Assembly (NCBI RefSeq): GCF_009903685.1
Contig: NZ_JAAABI010000006.1
Location: 62,001 to 126,000 of the forward strand
Direction: 5' to 3'
DNA: 64,000 nucleotides
Source of the DNA: Flagellimonas ochracea
GTDB taxonomy: Bacteria; Bacteroidota; Bacteroidia; Flavobacteriales; Flavobacteriaceae
Below are positions 1 to 9,760 of the stretch, piece by piece. The stretch's first letter is position 1. Every line of letters starts with the position of its first letter. The notes under the pieces are model-generated. The model was not told the DNA's origin. It ran no database searches and saw nothing but the letters and a program-made list of their open reading frames with translations. A program made the translations under genes and the position numbers.

Positions 1-469
1 AAAAACCAGGGCCTTTATTGAGATAGTATTCATTTGTTTGATCATCCTCACTAACAAATATCAAATCCACATCACCGTCCTTGTCAAAGTCTCCCATAGC
101 GATGTCCTCAGAATCATGAGTGTTCTTTGGAAACCTATTTCCGCTTTCATCCACTAAAGAACCCTTTCCATTATTGATGAGAATAACATTTCTTCCAAAT
201 TCAATGGCCAGAACCACATCCTCATAACCATCGCCGTTAAAGTCAAAAGCCTTTCCAGCCATGGAGTTTTGGTCTAAGTTCTTGCTTTTTAAGGCATTGG
301 AATCAATATTGTAAATTGTTTCGGATGTACTTTTCTGTTCAACCCAAACAGTGCTTAACATAGACTCCTTCAAGAACAGAAATCCCATGAACAAAACAGA
401 AATAAATAATACAATGAAAAACAATAGAGCAGACCCTTCGCGTCCCACTATCAATCGATTCAATAACAT
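1..469 (-). CDS. FG-GAP/VCBS repeat protein, N-terminal part (cut by window edge)
   Basis: The reading frame opens at the ATG whose complement lies at 467-469 and stays open to the left edge, so only about 156 N-terminal residues are visible. Residues about 17-35 form one strong hydrophobic segment, a signal anchor or uncleaved signal. After it come two Asp-rich motifs, DFNGDGYEDVV and DFDKDGDVDLIF, which are the calcium-binding loops of FG-GAP/VCBS beta-propeller repeats. Such proteins are usually cell-surface or periplasmic. The repeats are clear; function and full length cannot be told because the C-terminal part is outside the window. Confidence 0.8.
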   Translation of the reverse strand, partial: MLLNRLIVGREGSALLFFIVLFISVLFMGFLFLKESMLSTVWVEQKSTSETIYNIDSNALKSKNLDQNSMAGKAFDFNGDGYEDVVLAIEFGRNVILINNGKGSLVDESGNRFPKNTHDSEDIAMGDFDKDGDVDLIFVSEDDQTNEYYLNKGPGF

Positions 470-521
470 GTGAACAATTTAGTGCTTGCCCGAATAGGGT
501 CGAGGTAAAATCTTGCGAATT

Positions 522-1328
522 TTATTCGATGGATCTTTTCTTTAAGCACTTTTTTAGATAATGCGCATCACTGAAGCCACAATGAAGAGCAGTATAAGTA
601 GCATCATGTCCATTTAGAAGCATTTGCTCAGCATGCTGCATTCTAACTTTGGTCAAGTACTTACTGGGAGATTGCCCATAAAAACTCTTAAATTTCTTTT
701 GAAAATGAAATGGGGATAAGCAGGCTGCCTTGGCGATTTGCTCAAGACTTAATTTTGAATTGTAGTTTTTTTCAATAAACATTCTCCCCTTTTCCATCTT
801 TTCCCATAAATGACATTGGGTTTCTTTTTTTTTCGCATCAAGCTGAGGCAGTTTACTGGAAGAATGTGTAAGGTATGGGATCAGTCTACCAAAGACGTTT
901 TCAAGAAAAACATCTGGGTCGCTCCACTGCATCTTGTTAGAGGGGCAAGAAAAAACGTCGGGGACGGCCAAATATGAGGTAGAAATTGGAAAAATTGGAA
1001 CTATGGGAAATTCTGTTTGATACCTGTCCAGTTGCTCTTCAAAAGCCTCCTTCGAAAAATAAGCGCAAACCCCCTTTACCGATTCGTTTGCTTTGATTCT
1101 GGTTTCCAATTCCTGACCGGGTGGCACCAGCAAAAACTGATTTTGACCCACAGTTTTCTTTTGCCCATTGACGATGTACTGTTCGGCTCCATGGAAAACC
1201 AACTTTAAGGAATAGTTTTCGGTTAAGGAATGCGCCCTAAACTCTGTTAGATTGGAAAAAAGGACTTTTCCATCAACCTTCTTTCCCGTAAAGCTGTTGA
1301 TCTCACCCTTTTTAATTTCTACCTCCAT
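522..1328 (-). CDS. AraC family transcriptional regulator
   Basis: A 268-residue protein with the two helix-turn-helix units of an AraC domain in about residues 175-265. It has the typical LSLEQIAKAACLSPFHFQKKFK recognition helix region followed by GQSPSKYL and a degenerate second half (TALHCGFSDAHYLKKCLKK). The N-terminal half looks like a cupin-type sensor. It runs convergent to nothing on its left (the FG-GAP gene is also on the minus strand). Regulators of this size respond to small molecules, but no ligand can be read from the sequence. Confidence 0.85.
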   Translation of the reverse strand: MEVEIKKGEINSFTGKKVDGKVLFSNLTEFRAHSLTENYSLKLVFHGAEQYIVNGQKKTVGQNQFLLVPPGQELETRIKANESVKGVCAYFSKEAFEEQLDRYQTEFPIVPIFPISTSYLAVPDVFSCPSNKMQWSDPDVFLENVFGRLIPYLTHSSSKLPQLDAKKKETQCHLWEKMEKGRMFIEKNYNSKLSLEQIAKAACLSPFHFQKKFKSFYGQSPSKYLTKVRMQHAEQMLLNGHDATYTALHCGFSDAHYLKKCLKKRSIE

Positions 1329-1408
1329 GGTTCGGCCTTTGAACTAATATAAAGACTTTCCAACGTTTGGTCGAAATCTTTTTTGATAATTTACAGTGTG
1401 GTGCAATG

Positions 1409-3160
1409 CTACAGATCAAACTTATAGGAAACTCCAGCCAACGCCTGAAAACTTTGAACTCTAAAATTGGCCCATCGCTGATAATCATTATTGGCAATAT
1501 TGGATGCCTTGATGAATATGGACAATTGCTCATTGAACCGATATCCAAAATGCGCATTGACATCAAAAAAACCATCCAAGGTCAATATCGTGGCTGGAAA
1601 CTCGGAAGGCTGAACATTTTCTACTACCAATGAAGTTAAATCCTCTCTCTCGCCAATATAAAAAAGATTGGCCCCAAGATACCATTGATCATTGATTTGA
1701 TAGTCCATAAACAAAGAACCTTTTACCGAAGGTAAATTCCATGCAGGGTTATCGGTCTCAGTATCATAATCATTAAATTCCGCATTGATTCCCAACATAA
1801 AATTCCTGTTTACATCCACATTTAGTTCTGCGAAAATGCCCAAGGTTTTGACATCATCATAGAAGACTTGGAAAGAGTTGCCATAAGTGTAGCCTTTTTC
1901 ATCATTTCTGAACAGGTTTTGTGGATTCAACAAAAACAAGGGTTTTCTGTTTTCTGCAGTATAGGAACCCTTTACATTGTAGCCCACATTGGATGTTAAC
2001 TGCCCTTTCAAACCCACGTAGCTTTCATATTGCCGATCCGTCGGCTGTATGTCAAGTGTTGGGGATACAAAGGGGTTCTCATCCACAAAATCATGATAGG
2101 AGTTTTGCTCCAATTGCCCTTCAATACCACCATATACAATCACATTATCTTCTAGCAATCGATACGATGCGATTACTGCCGGATAAATGAAAAAATTACT
2201 ATCGCTGTTCTCTGTTTCCAGACCGTACACAAAACAGGCACCCAAATTCAAGGCAAGGTCGTCACGAAGTACCAATAAACTTGGTGTGACACCTGCTTGA
2301 AACTGACTATAATCAATTCCTCCGTCATTCACTGTGTTATTGACCGAAGTGTTTTCAAAACTTCCATTTACAAGGTCGAGTCTCACATCAACAGTCAACA
2401 ACTCCTCTGTAATCGGCAACTCTAGGGTAGAATTGATTATGGCCCTATTTTCGGCTGACTCCGCAACGTCCCAAAATCGTCGTAGCAATACATCGCCTTT
2501 CCTAAAATAAGAATCTTCGAATTCCAAATGGGCTGTGCCCTGGGCATTAAAATAATGCTGTGTTTCGTCAATCCCATCAATGATAGCTTGGTCCAAACTT
2601 TCACTTTCAATCCCATACCAGTTATACATTTGATGTTGAAGACCAATACCCGCACCCCAATTCATATCCCTATCTTTCTTTTGGTAGGAAACATCCAGTT
2701 TGGTATTGTAGAAATCCGTGTCCAACGGGGTGAAATCGATATCGCCTCTTGAAGAAAAATGGTTCAACCCTACATCCAAAAAATCTTCTCGCCTGTTCAG
2801 CTCCTGACTTGTATAAAAATCCAGCAAGGCATTGTTATAATTTCCAAGACCCAAAGACGCATACGTATTGTACAGGGTAGGTGGCGGAACTTTTTTTACC
2901 CTGGAGGCTTTCCCTTTGGCCGGGGTAAAGGTGGAAGCGACCGGCACTGAAAATATACTATAATCAATATCCTTTTTCTGCAATACAATGGAATCATTTA
3001 GGTTTGGGGAAGACTTGATTTTGAAAGCATCTGAAACTGTTGGTGAATAGGGCTTGACAACCGTAACGGTTTCTGTGCCTATATTATCGGTTTCTTGGGC
3101 CAAAAGGACACCCCAAATGCTCAAAAAAAGCAATGGAAATATACAGGTTCTCTTATCCAT
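1409..3160 (-). CDS. outer-membrane beta-barrel (TonB-receptor-like) protein
   Basis: I place the start at the ATG complementary to 3158-3160 (MDKRTCIFPLL), which gives a good signal peptide ending near LLAQ; the longer frame starting at 3193 would overlap the upstream TPR gene and prefix 11 unlikely residues. The mature protein (about 583 residues in total) begins with a TonB-box-like ETVTVVKPYSPTVSDAFKI stretch. It then shows long alternating aromatic/polar beta strands typical of a 20-plus-strand barrel, ending in an aromatic C-terminus (YKFDL). A classical plug domain is not obvious. It lies 13 bp behind the TPR gene and is probably co-transcribed, suggesting an outer-membrane partner for the TPR protein. 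Substrate unknown. Confidence 0.75.
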   Translation of the reverse strand: MDKRTCIFPLLFLSIWGVLLAQETDNIGTETVTVVKPYSPTVSDAFKIKSSPNLNDSIVLQKKDIDYSIFSVPVASTFTPAKGKASRVKKVPPPTLYNTYASLGLGNYNNALLDFYTSQELNRREDFLDVGLNHFSSRGDIDFTPLDTDFYNTKLDVSYQKKDRDMNWGAGIGLQHQMYNWYGIESESLDQAIIDGIDETQHYFNAQGTAHLEFEDSYFRKGDVLLRRFWDVAESAENRAIINSTLELPITEELLTVDVRLDLVNGSFENTSVNNTVNDGGIDYSQFQAGVTPSLLVLRDDLALNLGACFVYGLETENSDSNFFIYPAVIASYRLLEDNVIVYGGIEGQLEQNSYHDFVDENPFVSPTLDIQPTDRQYESYVGLKGQLTSNVGYNVKGSYTAENRKPLFLLNPQNLFRNDEKGYTYGNSFQVFYDDVKTLGIFAELNVDVNRNFMLGINAEFNDYDTETDNPAWNLPSVKGSLFMDYQINDQWYLGANLFYIGEREDLTSLVVENVQPSEFPATILTLDGFFDVNAHFGYRFNEQLSIFIKASNIANNDYQRWANFRVQSFQALAGVSYKFDL

Positions 3161-3173
3161 ATTGGTTCTCAAT

Positions 3174-6100
3174 TTAATTTTGATTGGGGTCAACGGATGA
3201 ATTGATTTCCGCTTCTTTCGTTTTGATTACAGCCAATTCCCCTTTTGCCTCGGCCACAATTGTTTCAAACTCCGAAAAGCTGGAAATAACACTTTCCAGA
3301 ATATAGGTGGCCTGAAAGGCATCGCCCATGTTATAAAAATTCTTGGCCATGATGATGAGTCCTTTTCCTCCCCATTTTTTATAAGCAGAATAGTCCTTGG
3401 CCAATTTTTGTACGGATATATTGGAAGCTTCAAAATCTTGGTCCTTGTTTTTGAAAAAGGCATCATAATACCAAGCTTCAGCTGCCAGTTCACCCGTTGC
3501 GATTTCCTTTACTTTTTGATAGGCTATTTGCGCCAAACTTTCATTTTCTGTTGCCATGGCCGATCGTGCAATCATAATTTGCGCATCGCTCTTTATACGA
3601 TCATCGACTTGCTCGGCTCCCAATACTTTTTCGGCGTATTCAATTGTCTTGTCGTAATTTTTTTTATTGTAGTATCCTTTCATCAAATTGGATTGTGCGA
3701 AAGTCCTGTTTTGGGAAATTTCTGCTATATTTTCCAATTGTTTTAGGTAGGAAATGGCATTTTGATAATCTTGTTTCTCCACATAAATTTCGCATACCCG
3801 TGTTAGGGCCTGTTCCACAAACTCACCACTACCGCTGTTTGCAACCACCTGATACTTGGGCAATGCCTTTGCTTTGTCTCCATTTGCAAAATAGAGCTGC
3901 GCCAGTTTAAAATTGACCTCCAAGGCATTCATCCCATTGGGAAATTCGTTTAGGTAATCTTCGTAAGCCCTTATGGCAACCTCCGTTTTTCCCTCCATAT
4001 ACTTACGTTCCGCAGCCTCATAACTGGCATTGTCCAATTCTGCATCTGTCACTTCCACAAAATCCAAACCTCGAGCCCATGCAGCATATTCACTTACCTT
4101 ACCCTCATCAACATAGACCAATTTTGCCGTGGCCACTGCCTGTTTGGCCTCTTGGGTGTTTGGATATTTTTGTACCACTATTTTTAGTTTATCCAAGGCT
4201 TGATCGTTTCTGCTAGCGTTATAGTGGACCAATCCTTGGCGCAACAAGGCCCTTGGTGCAAACCTGCTGCGTGAGTATTCCGCAATCAATCGGTCATAGG
4301 TTTTCAATCCTTCCGACTCTCGATTGACCTTGATATATGTATTGCCCAGTTCAAAAAGTGCATCATCACGTAATGGGGATTTGGGGTATCGAATCAAGAA
4401 TTCATTGATGCCCGCTATTTTTCCGGAACTGTTTCCCAGAAATCCAACACATAGTGTTTTTTGGAATGCTGCATAATCCCGTTCAGGTCCGTTTGCCTTA
4501 GAAGCTTCTTCATAAGCGGACTGTGCCAACCTATATTTACTGGTGACGAAATAACTGTCACCCAGTCGAAGATAGCCATCATTTCGCTGCTGATCATCTA
4601 TGCCGGTGGCATTTGTGACCTTTTTAAAATGGGATATGGCATTGGAATAATCTTTGAGTTTGAAATAGCAATATCCCAAATTGTAGTCAGACACTTCATA
4701 CTCTTCCATGGACTTGGCCGCTGGCAGTTTTTGATATCGGATGAAATCAGCCAAGGCTTCTTCAAAACGGTTCAATCGATAGGCGGACTCGGCCTTCCAA
4801 TATAGGGCCCGAGCTTCAAAATTTGGATTTTCAGTATTTTTTAATGCTTTGGCAAAGCGTTCCAAAGCCGCTTCGTATTGTCCATCAATGAACAGCTCCA
4901 CACCTCTATAATAGGCCACTTTTTGGTAGGTCTCCTTGCTGGCATAGGAACTGTTTTCCTCCAATAGTTGCATGGCGCCCTCAAAATTTTTGGAGGTGAT
5001 GTATGAATCCACTAAAAGTTCCTGAATCTCAGATTGATGTTCATCTTTTGGGTATTTCTCCAAGTATGCCGCCATCACTTGGGGAACGGGCTGGTAAGGA
5101 TTGCCTATTTCATAGCATAGCCGGGCGTAGTTGAGAAAGGCATCTTTCTGGATATCACCACTGAAATCCATCTGGGATGCATTTCGGAACGCGTTTAATG
5201 CTTCCGGTTTTTTATCCACATTCAAATAGCACTCGGCTAAATGGTAATAGGCATTTTGGGAAACACTGTTGGTGCCTCCAATTATTTTGTTGAACTGTTG
5301 AATCGCGCTTTCATAGTCGCCTTGCTTGTAGTGTGCGTATCCCAATAGATAATAATCGGTGTTGTTCAGCTTTCCCCTTTTTCCCCGATACTTTTTTAGA
5401 TAAGGAATGGCTTCGTCATATCTTTTCAAGTTAAAATAGCTTTCGCCAATTATCTTGTTCAACTCGGATTGTTCCTTTCGGTCCGATTTGGGCAATTGTT
5501 TTTCGGCCATGGCAATGGCCTCTTCAAAATTTCCAAGCTTGAAGTTTAGATCGGCCTGATAATAGGACAGCTTTTCATTTAGCAACTCAGGGTCGGTAAT
5601 TTGGTCAAAGCGGGCGCTGGCCTGTTCGTAGTCGTCTTGTTCATACGCAATATATCCCAAGTAGTATTTTGCCTGGGACCCATATTTGGCTGAAGTGCTC
5701 ACTTTGCTCAAGTACCGTTCGGCTTCCTTGGCCCGTTTAGAGGCATACAAGGCGTATCCCATATTGAAGTTGAACCTTTCTCCATCAGAATGGGACATAG
5801 CAGATTGGTCCACTTTTTTATACCATTTTAGGGCATACGGATATTTACCAGTATCAAAATAGTAATCAGCCACATCCATAAATGCCGAATTGCGCTTGGT
5901 CGATGTTGGGTAACGTTCCACAAAATCCTCCATCATTTTATCGGCACCGCGCTGGTTTAGTCGAATTGCGGCATTGGCAGAATAGTACGCGCTGTTGGCT
6001 TCGGTCTCGTAATCTTCGGTATTTGCCCTTACTTTCTCAAAAACGGCCTGTGCAGCCTGATACTGTTGGTTGTTGTACAATGCCAAGGCGTCCTGAAAGG

Positions 6101-6197
6101 CTTTGTCATCATGCACGAATACTTGCGATTCTTGTGAAAAGAGTGTGAAAAGAACTCCCATAAAAATGGGAAAAAAGATGAGGTTTTTTCGATTCAT
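3174..6197 (-). CDS. large tetratricopeptide-repeat protein
   Basis: A 1007-residue protein with a cleavable signal peptide (MNRKNLIFFPIFMGVLFTLFSQ) followed by an almost continuous array of TPR units. The YxxGxxxYxxxxYxxAixxF pattern recurs many times from about residue 30 to 960, for example around YYLGYIAYEQDDYEQA and YYLLGYAHYKQGDYESA. TPR arrays are protein-docking scaffolds; with a signal peptide it should act in the periplasm or at the outer membrane. It is the first gene of a two-gene unit with the beta-barrel protein downstream. Such TPR/beta-barrel pairs are common in Flavobacteriia; the exact role is not established by the sequence. Confidence 0.85.
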   Translation of the reverse strand: MNRKNLIFFPIFMGVLFTLFSQESQVFVHDDKAFQDALALYNNQQYQAAQAVFEKVRANTEDYETEANSAYYSANAAIRLNQRGADKMMEDFVERYPTSTKRNSAFMDVADYYFDTGKYPYALKWYKKVDQSAMSHSDGERFNFNMGYALYASKRAKEAERYLSKVSTSAKYGSQAKYYLGYIAYEQDDYEQASARFDQITDPELLNEKLSYYQADLNFKLGNFEEAIAMAEKQLPKSDRKEQSELNKIIGESYFNLKRYDEAIPYLKKYRGKRGKLNNTDYYLLGYAHYKQGDYESAIQQFNKIIGGTNSVSQNAYYHLAECYLNVDKKPEALNAFRNASQMDFSGDIQKDAFLNYARLCYEIGNPYQPVPQVMAAYLEKYPKDEHQSEIQELLVDSYITSKNFEGAMQLLEENSSYASKETYQKVAYYRGVELFIDGQYEAALERFAKALKNTENPNFEARALYWKAESAYRLNRFEEALADFIRYQKLPAAKSMEEYEVSDYNLGYCYFKLKDYSNAISHFKKVTNATGIDDQQRNDGYLRLGDSYFVTSKYRLAQSAYEEASKANGPERDYAAFQKTLCVGFLGNSSGKIAGINEFLIRYPKSPLRDDALFELGNTYIKVNRESEGLKTYDRLIAEYSRSRFAPRALLRQGLVHYNASRNDQALDKLKIVVQKYPNTQEAKQAVATAKLVYVDEGKVSEYAAWARGLDFVEVTDAELDNASYEAAERKYMEGKTEVAIRAYEDYLNEFPNGMNALEVNFKLAQLYFANGDKAKALPKYQVVANSGSGEFVEQALTRVCEIYVEKQDYQNAISYLKQLENIAEISQNRTFAQSNLMKGYYNKKNYDKTIEYAEKVLGAEQVDDRIKSDAQIMIARSAMATENESLAQIAYQKVKEIATGELAAEAWYYDAFFKNKDQDFEASNISVQKLAKDYSAYKKWGGKGLIIMAKNFYNMGDAFQATYILESVISSFSEFETIVAEAKGELAVIKTKEAEINSSVDPNQN

Positions 6198-6418
6198 AGT
6201 GTTCTACGCTGTTCTCGATTGACTGCTATCATAACGTCAAAATCTGTGTCAAAGTATGTTTTGTCAATTCATAATATGCATATGTCCATTGACACTCTGT
6301 TTTATGATTAAATTTTTTGAATTTAAACCCACAACTAAAAAGTGGTGCTTGACTTCTTAAAATTGGATAAAGAAAATCCTATCCGAAAAGAGTCATTACC
6401 ACATTAAAACATAACATA

Positions 6419-6961
6419 ATGATTTATCTAGGCATTTTTTCCGTGTTTGTTGGGGTTTTTATCATTCTATATAATAACCTAATCCGTAAAAAGAATAAGC
6501 TCAAAGAGGCCTATAGCAGCATCGACGTAATGTTCAGGAAAAGAACTGACCTAATACCCCAGCTAGTACGAACCGTAAAAGGATATTTAGAATATGAAAG
6601 GGAAACTCTGACTGAAATCACAAAATTGCGAACACAGGTTATGGATGAAAATATGGATGATGATCAACGTATCGCCCTGGAAAACAAGCTTGATTCAATG
6701 TTGGGCAAATTACAGATTGCCGTGGAGGCCTATCCGGATTTGAAAGCAAGTGAAAACTTTCTGCAATTACAGGCCAGTTTAAATGAAGTGGAAGAACAAT
6801 TATCAGCGGCAAGGAGGTCCTACAACGCCGCTGTAAATGCGCTGAATAATGGCATAGAAATGTTTCCTTCCAATATAGTGGCCAAATTGATGGGATATCG
6901 TCAAAAAAGTATGTTCGCAATAACTGAAAATGAAACAAATCCTCCTAAAATTAAATTTTAA
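6419..6961 (+). CDS. LemA family protein
   Basis: A 180-residue protein with an N-terminal membrane segment (residues about 2-19), then a long helical domain with the LemA signatures NLIRKKNKLKEAYSSIDVM, KRTDLIPQLVRTVKGY and RRSYNAAVNALNN. LemA proteins have the N-terminus anchored in the membrane and a coiled helical bundle; their biochemical role is poorly known. The gene directly precedes a DUF3137 gene (14 bp gap), the usual partner of LemA in Bacteroidota, so the two likely form an operon. Confidence 0.9.
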   Translation: MIYLGIFSVFVGVFIILYNNLIRKKNKLKEAYSSIDVMFRKRTDLIPQLVRTVKGYLEYERETLTEITKLRTQVMDENMDDDQRIALENKLDSMLGKLQIAVEAYPDLKASENFLQLQASLNEVEEQLSAARRSYNAAVNALNNGIEMFPSNIVAKLMGYRQKSMFAITENETNPPKIKF

Positions 6962-6975
6962 CCCCATGTTGCAAG

Positions 6976-8076
6976 ATGAATTTTCAAGAAGTTAAAAAAG
7001 AGCTCCTCCCCATTTTGGAGAAGGCCGAAGAAAAACGAAAGGTCTACAGGCGTTATAAATTAATAAGTACCTTGTTTCTGCAGCTTTTTTTTCTCGCAAT
7101 AATTATAGTTCCAGTTGCGATGTACCTTTTCAACTCACAATTTGTAGCATGGGTGGGAACATTGCCCAAAAACACCATATCAGGATTCCCGATCCAGTTC
7201 GCAATGTTGTTTTTTTGGGGTGCTTTTATTGTTGTAATCGTTATTTCCAACAATCGAAAAAGGGAGTACCGCAATCTTGAAGGAGAAATTTTATCAAAGC
7301 TTATAAAAAAAATAGCTCCTTCTTTCAGATACTACCAGCACAGACAAATCAGCTCCGAAGCATTGAAAAAAAGTGAATTACTTACGAAATACAATCCCTT
7401 CATCAAGAACAAAAAACAGGAGACCATATACAATCTTAACCAAGGGGTTCTTTTAGGAAAAGTCGATTCCACAGATATTACCATGGGCAATGTTAAAACT
7501 GTCGAAACAAACTATGGGTCTTATTTAATGTTCCTGCCAATTCTGGCTCATTTATACTTGGCATATGAACATCTTAAACCTTGGTTCAAAAAAGAAGCAA
7601 GTATTGAGCAAATAGGGGGCAGCTTCGTTGGAATGTTTGCTTTTGTTGACTTTCCTAAAAGTTTTAAAGGCACTACGGTAGTGCTCCCCGACCAGTATGA
7701 AAAAAAATTGGGATATCTGGCAAAGAATATACAATCCATAAACTTCAAACGTGACGAATTAGTAAACTTAGAAGATGTTGCTTTTGAAAATGAATTTGTG
7801 GTCTATAGCACTGATCAAGTGGAAGCTAGGTATTTATTATCCCCCTCTTTAATGGAGCGGATAAGTAATTTCAAAAGAAAAATAAAAAGTCCTATCTCTT
7901 TATCCTTTAAGGATAATAAACTTTATATAGCGGTGACTATGCCACACGGGTTTTTAAGTTTAAGAACAAATGAAAACCTGATTACATCCAATGCGCTTGA
8001 ACTTTTTTATGATGACATCACAACAGCGATTGGAATTGTGGAAGACCTTAACTTAAACACCAAGATCTGGGGATAG
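6976..8076 (+). CDS. DUF3137 domain membrane protein
   Basis: A 366-residue protein with two membrane helices near the N-terminus (about residues 30-50 and 75-92) and a long soluble region after them. Its layout (short cytoplasmic start, helix pair, C-terminal domain with the HGFLSLRTNENLITSN region) matches DUF3137 proteins, which commonly follow lemA as here. No catalytic motif is visible and the biochemical function is unknown. Confidence 0.8.
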   Translation: MNFQEVKKELLPILEKAEEKRKVYRRYKLISTLFLQLFFLAIIIVPVAMYLFNSQFVAWVGTLPKNTISGFPIQFAMLFFWGAFIVVIVISNNRKREYRNLEGEILSKLIKKIAPSFRYYQHRQISSEALKKSELLTKYNPFIKNKKQETIYNLNQGVLLGKVDSTDITMGNVKTVETNYGSYLMFLPILAHLYLAYEHLKPWFKKEASIEQIGGSFVGMFAFVDFPKSFKGTTVVLPDQYEKKLGYLAKNIQSINFKRDELVNLEDVAFENEFVVYSTDQVEARYLLSPSLMERISNFKRKIKSPISLSFKDNKLYIAVTMPHGFLSLRTNENLITSNALELFYDDITTAIGIVEDLNLNTKIWG

Positions 8077-8173
8077 ATAGATTAATTTAATAAGAACAGA
8101 AGTACATTTCATGGATTTCAGAAGCCCCAAATGATATTAATCTCACTATTTTTATGGCATACTTTTAAAAATT

Positions 8174-8857
8174 ATGTCCGAGACCATCGTTTCTTTGAAT
8201 GACGTAGCCATTTTCCAAAATGAAAATCTCATCTTGAACCATATTGACCTTGAGGTGAAAAAAGGAGATTTTGTGTATGTAATCGGTAAAACAGGAAGTG
8301 GCAAAAGTAGTTTTATGAAAACCTTGTATGCCGACCTGCCTTTGAAACAAGGTTCTGGGAACGTGGTCGGTTTTAATTTAAAAGGGCTTTCGGAGAGAGA
8401 AATTCCATTTTTACGCAGAAAATTGGGCATTGTTTTTCAAGATTTTAAATTATTGCCCGACCGTAACGTGAACAATAACCTTCGGTTTGTGCTTAAAGCG
8501 ACAGGGTGGACCGACAATTCAAAGATGGATGCTAAGATTGACGAGGTCTTGGACAAAGTAGGCATGAAGACCAAAGGCTTCAAGTTTCCGCATGAGCTTT
8601 CTGGTGGTGAGCAACAACGTATCGCCATTGCCCGTTCACTATTGAATGACCCGGAATTGATCTTAGCGGATGAACCAACCGGAAATCTGGACCCCCAAAC
8701 CAGTGTTGAGGTAATGAAAGTGTTGCAAGATATCAACCAAAATGGAAAAACCATCATTATGGCAACGCATGATTATGCATTGATCTTGAAATATCCGCAT
8801 AAAACCCTAAAATGTGATGGCAGCAAGGTTTTTGAAGTAGTACAAAAAGCGATTTAA
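8174..8857 (+). CDS. ftsE: cell-division ABC ATPase FtsE
   Basis: A 227-residue stand-alone ABC ATPase. Walker A is GKTGSGKS (38-45), the signature LSGGEQQR is at 142-149, Walker B LILADE ends at 167 and the switch His lies in MATHD (199). The short length and the FVYVIGKTGSGKSSFMKTLYADL context fit FtsE, the ATPase that with FtsX couples septal peptidoglycan hydrolysis to division. No ftsX gene is adjacent, which is usual in Flavobacteriia. A LolD-type lipoprotein-release ATPase is the main alternative. Confidence 0.82.
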   Translation: MSETIVSLNDVAIFQNENLILNHIDLEVKKGDFVYVIGKTGSGKSSFMKTLYADLPLKQGSGNVVGFNLKGLSEREIPFLRRKLGIVFQDFKLLPDRNVNNNLRFVLKATGWTDNSKMDAKIDEVLDKVGMKTKGFKFPHELSGGEQQRIAIARSLLNDPELILADEPTGNLDPQTSVEVMKVLQDINQNGKTIIMATHDYALILKYPHKTLKCDGSKVFEVVQKAI

Positions 8858-8992
8858 TCCCAATACATTCTAAGTGAAAAAAGCTGCCAACTTTAGCATA
8901 TGTCAATCGGTGTTCAATTCGATATCTGCATTATATGTTCACCCCAAAAGTTTTTTTGTTTCTTTGCCTAAATTAAAATTCACTAACCGTTT

Positions 8993-9760
8993 ATGAATAT
9001 TCTAGGTATTGATATTGGTGGCTCAGGTATTAAAGGTGCTCTGGTCAATGCAGAAACCGGTGAAATGCTGACGGAGCGTTTTCGAATTCCTACACCAAAA
9101 TCAAGAAAACCCAAAGAAATGGCCCAAGTGGTCGCGCAAATTGTTGAACACTTTGATTACAAGGGCCCTGTGGGCTGTGGCTTCCCCTCTATCGTTAAAA
9201 ATGGGATTTGCCGCTCCGAAGGCAATCTTCATCCCAGTTGGATAGGGATCAATGTGGATGAACTGTTCACCGAGGCCACGGGACGTGAGTTTACCGTATT
9301 GAACGATGCCGATGCTGCTGGCTATGCTTCCATGAATTATGGTGTGGGAAAAGGAAAAATGGGGCTGGTAATTATGATTACAATAGGTACTGGGCTGGGA
9401 AGCGGCGCTTTCTTCAATGGTATGCTTATTCCCAATTTTGAACTCGGGCAAATTCCATACAAGAATTATAAGAAAATTGAACTTTGGGCAGCCGCCTCGG
9501 CAAAAGAACGAGAAGGTCTCAGCTTCGAAAAGTGGGGCAAGCGTTTTAACAAATTCCTTAAAATTGTGGAAACCGTGGTTGCTCCTGATCTTATCATTGT
9601 TGGCGGAGGCACTTCAAAAAAATGGAACGAGTTCAGTCATTTCATCAATATTGAAACCGATGTGGTAAAAGCGGAACTAATGAACCATGCCGGCATTATT
9701 GGCGCCGCTGTGGCCTGTTTGCGCGAACAACACCATGGGCACTTGAGTGCAAAAACTTAG
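8993..9760 (+). CDS. ppgK: ROK-family polyphosphate glucokinase
   Basis: A 255-residue sugar kinase of the ROK/hexokinase fold. The phosphate-1 loop is DIGGSGIKG (6-14), the catalytic Asp lies in VLNDADAAG near residue 104, the phosphate-2 loop is IGTGLGSG and the adenosine loop is IIVGGGTSKKW. Length and the LHPSWIGINV segment match polyphosphate/ATP glucokinases, which phosphorylate glucose with polyphosphate or ATP. The zinc-binding Cys cluster of repressor-type ROK proteins is absent. Its stop codon overlaps the stop of the convergent typA gene. Confidence 0.82.
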   Translation: MNILGIDIGGSGIKGALVNAETGEMLTERFRIPTPKSRKPKEMAQVVAQIVEHFDYKGPVGCGFPSIVKNGICRSEGNLHPSWIGINVDELFTEATGREFTVLNDADAAGYASMNYGVGKGKMGLVIMITIGTGLGSGAFFNGMLIPNFELGQIPYKNYKKIELWAAASAKEREGLSFEKWGKRFNKFLKIVETVVAPDLIIVGGGTSKKWNEFSHFINIETDVVKAELMNHAGIIGAAVACLREQHHGHLSAKT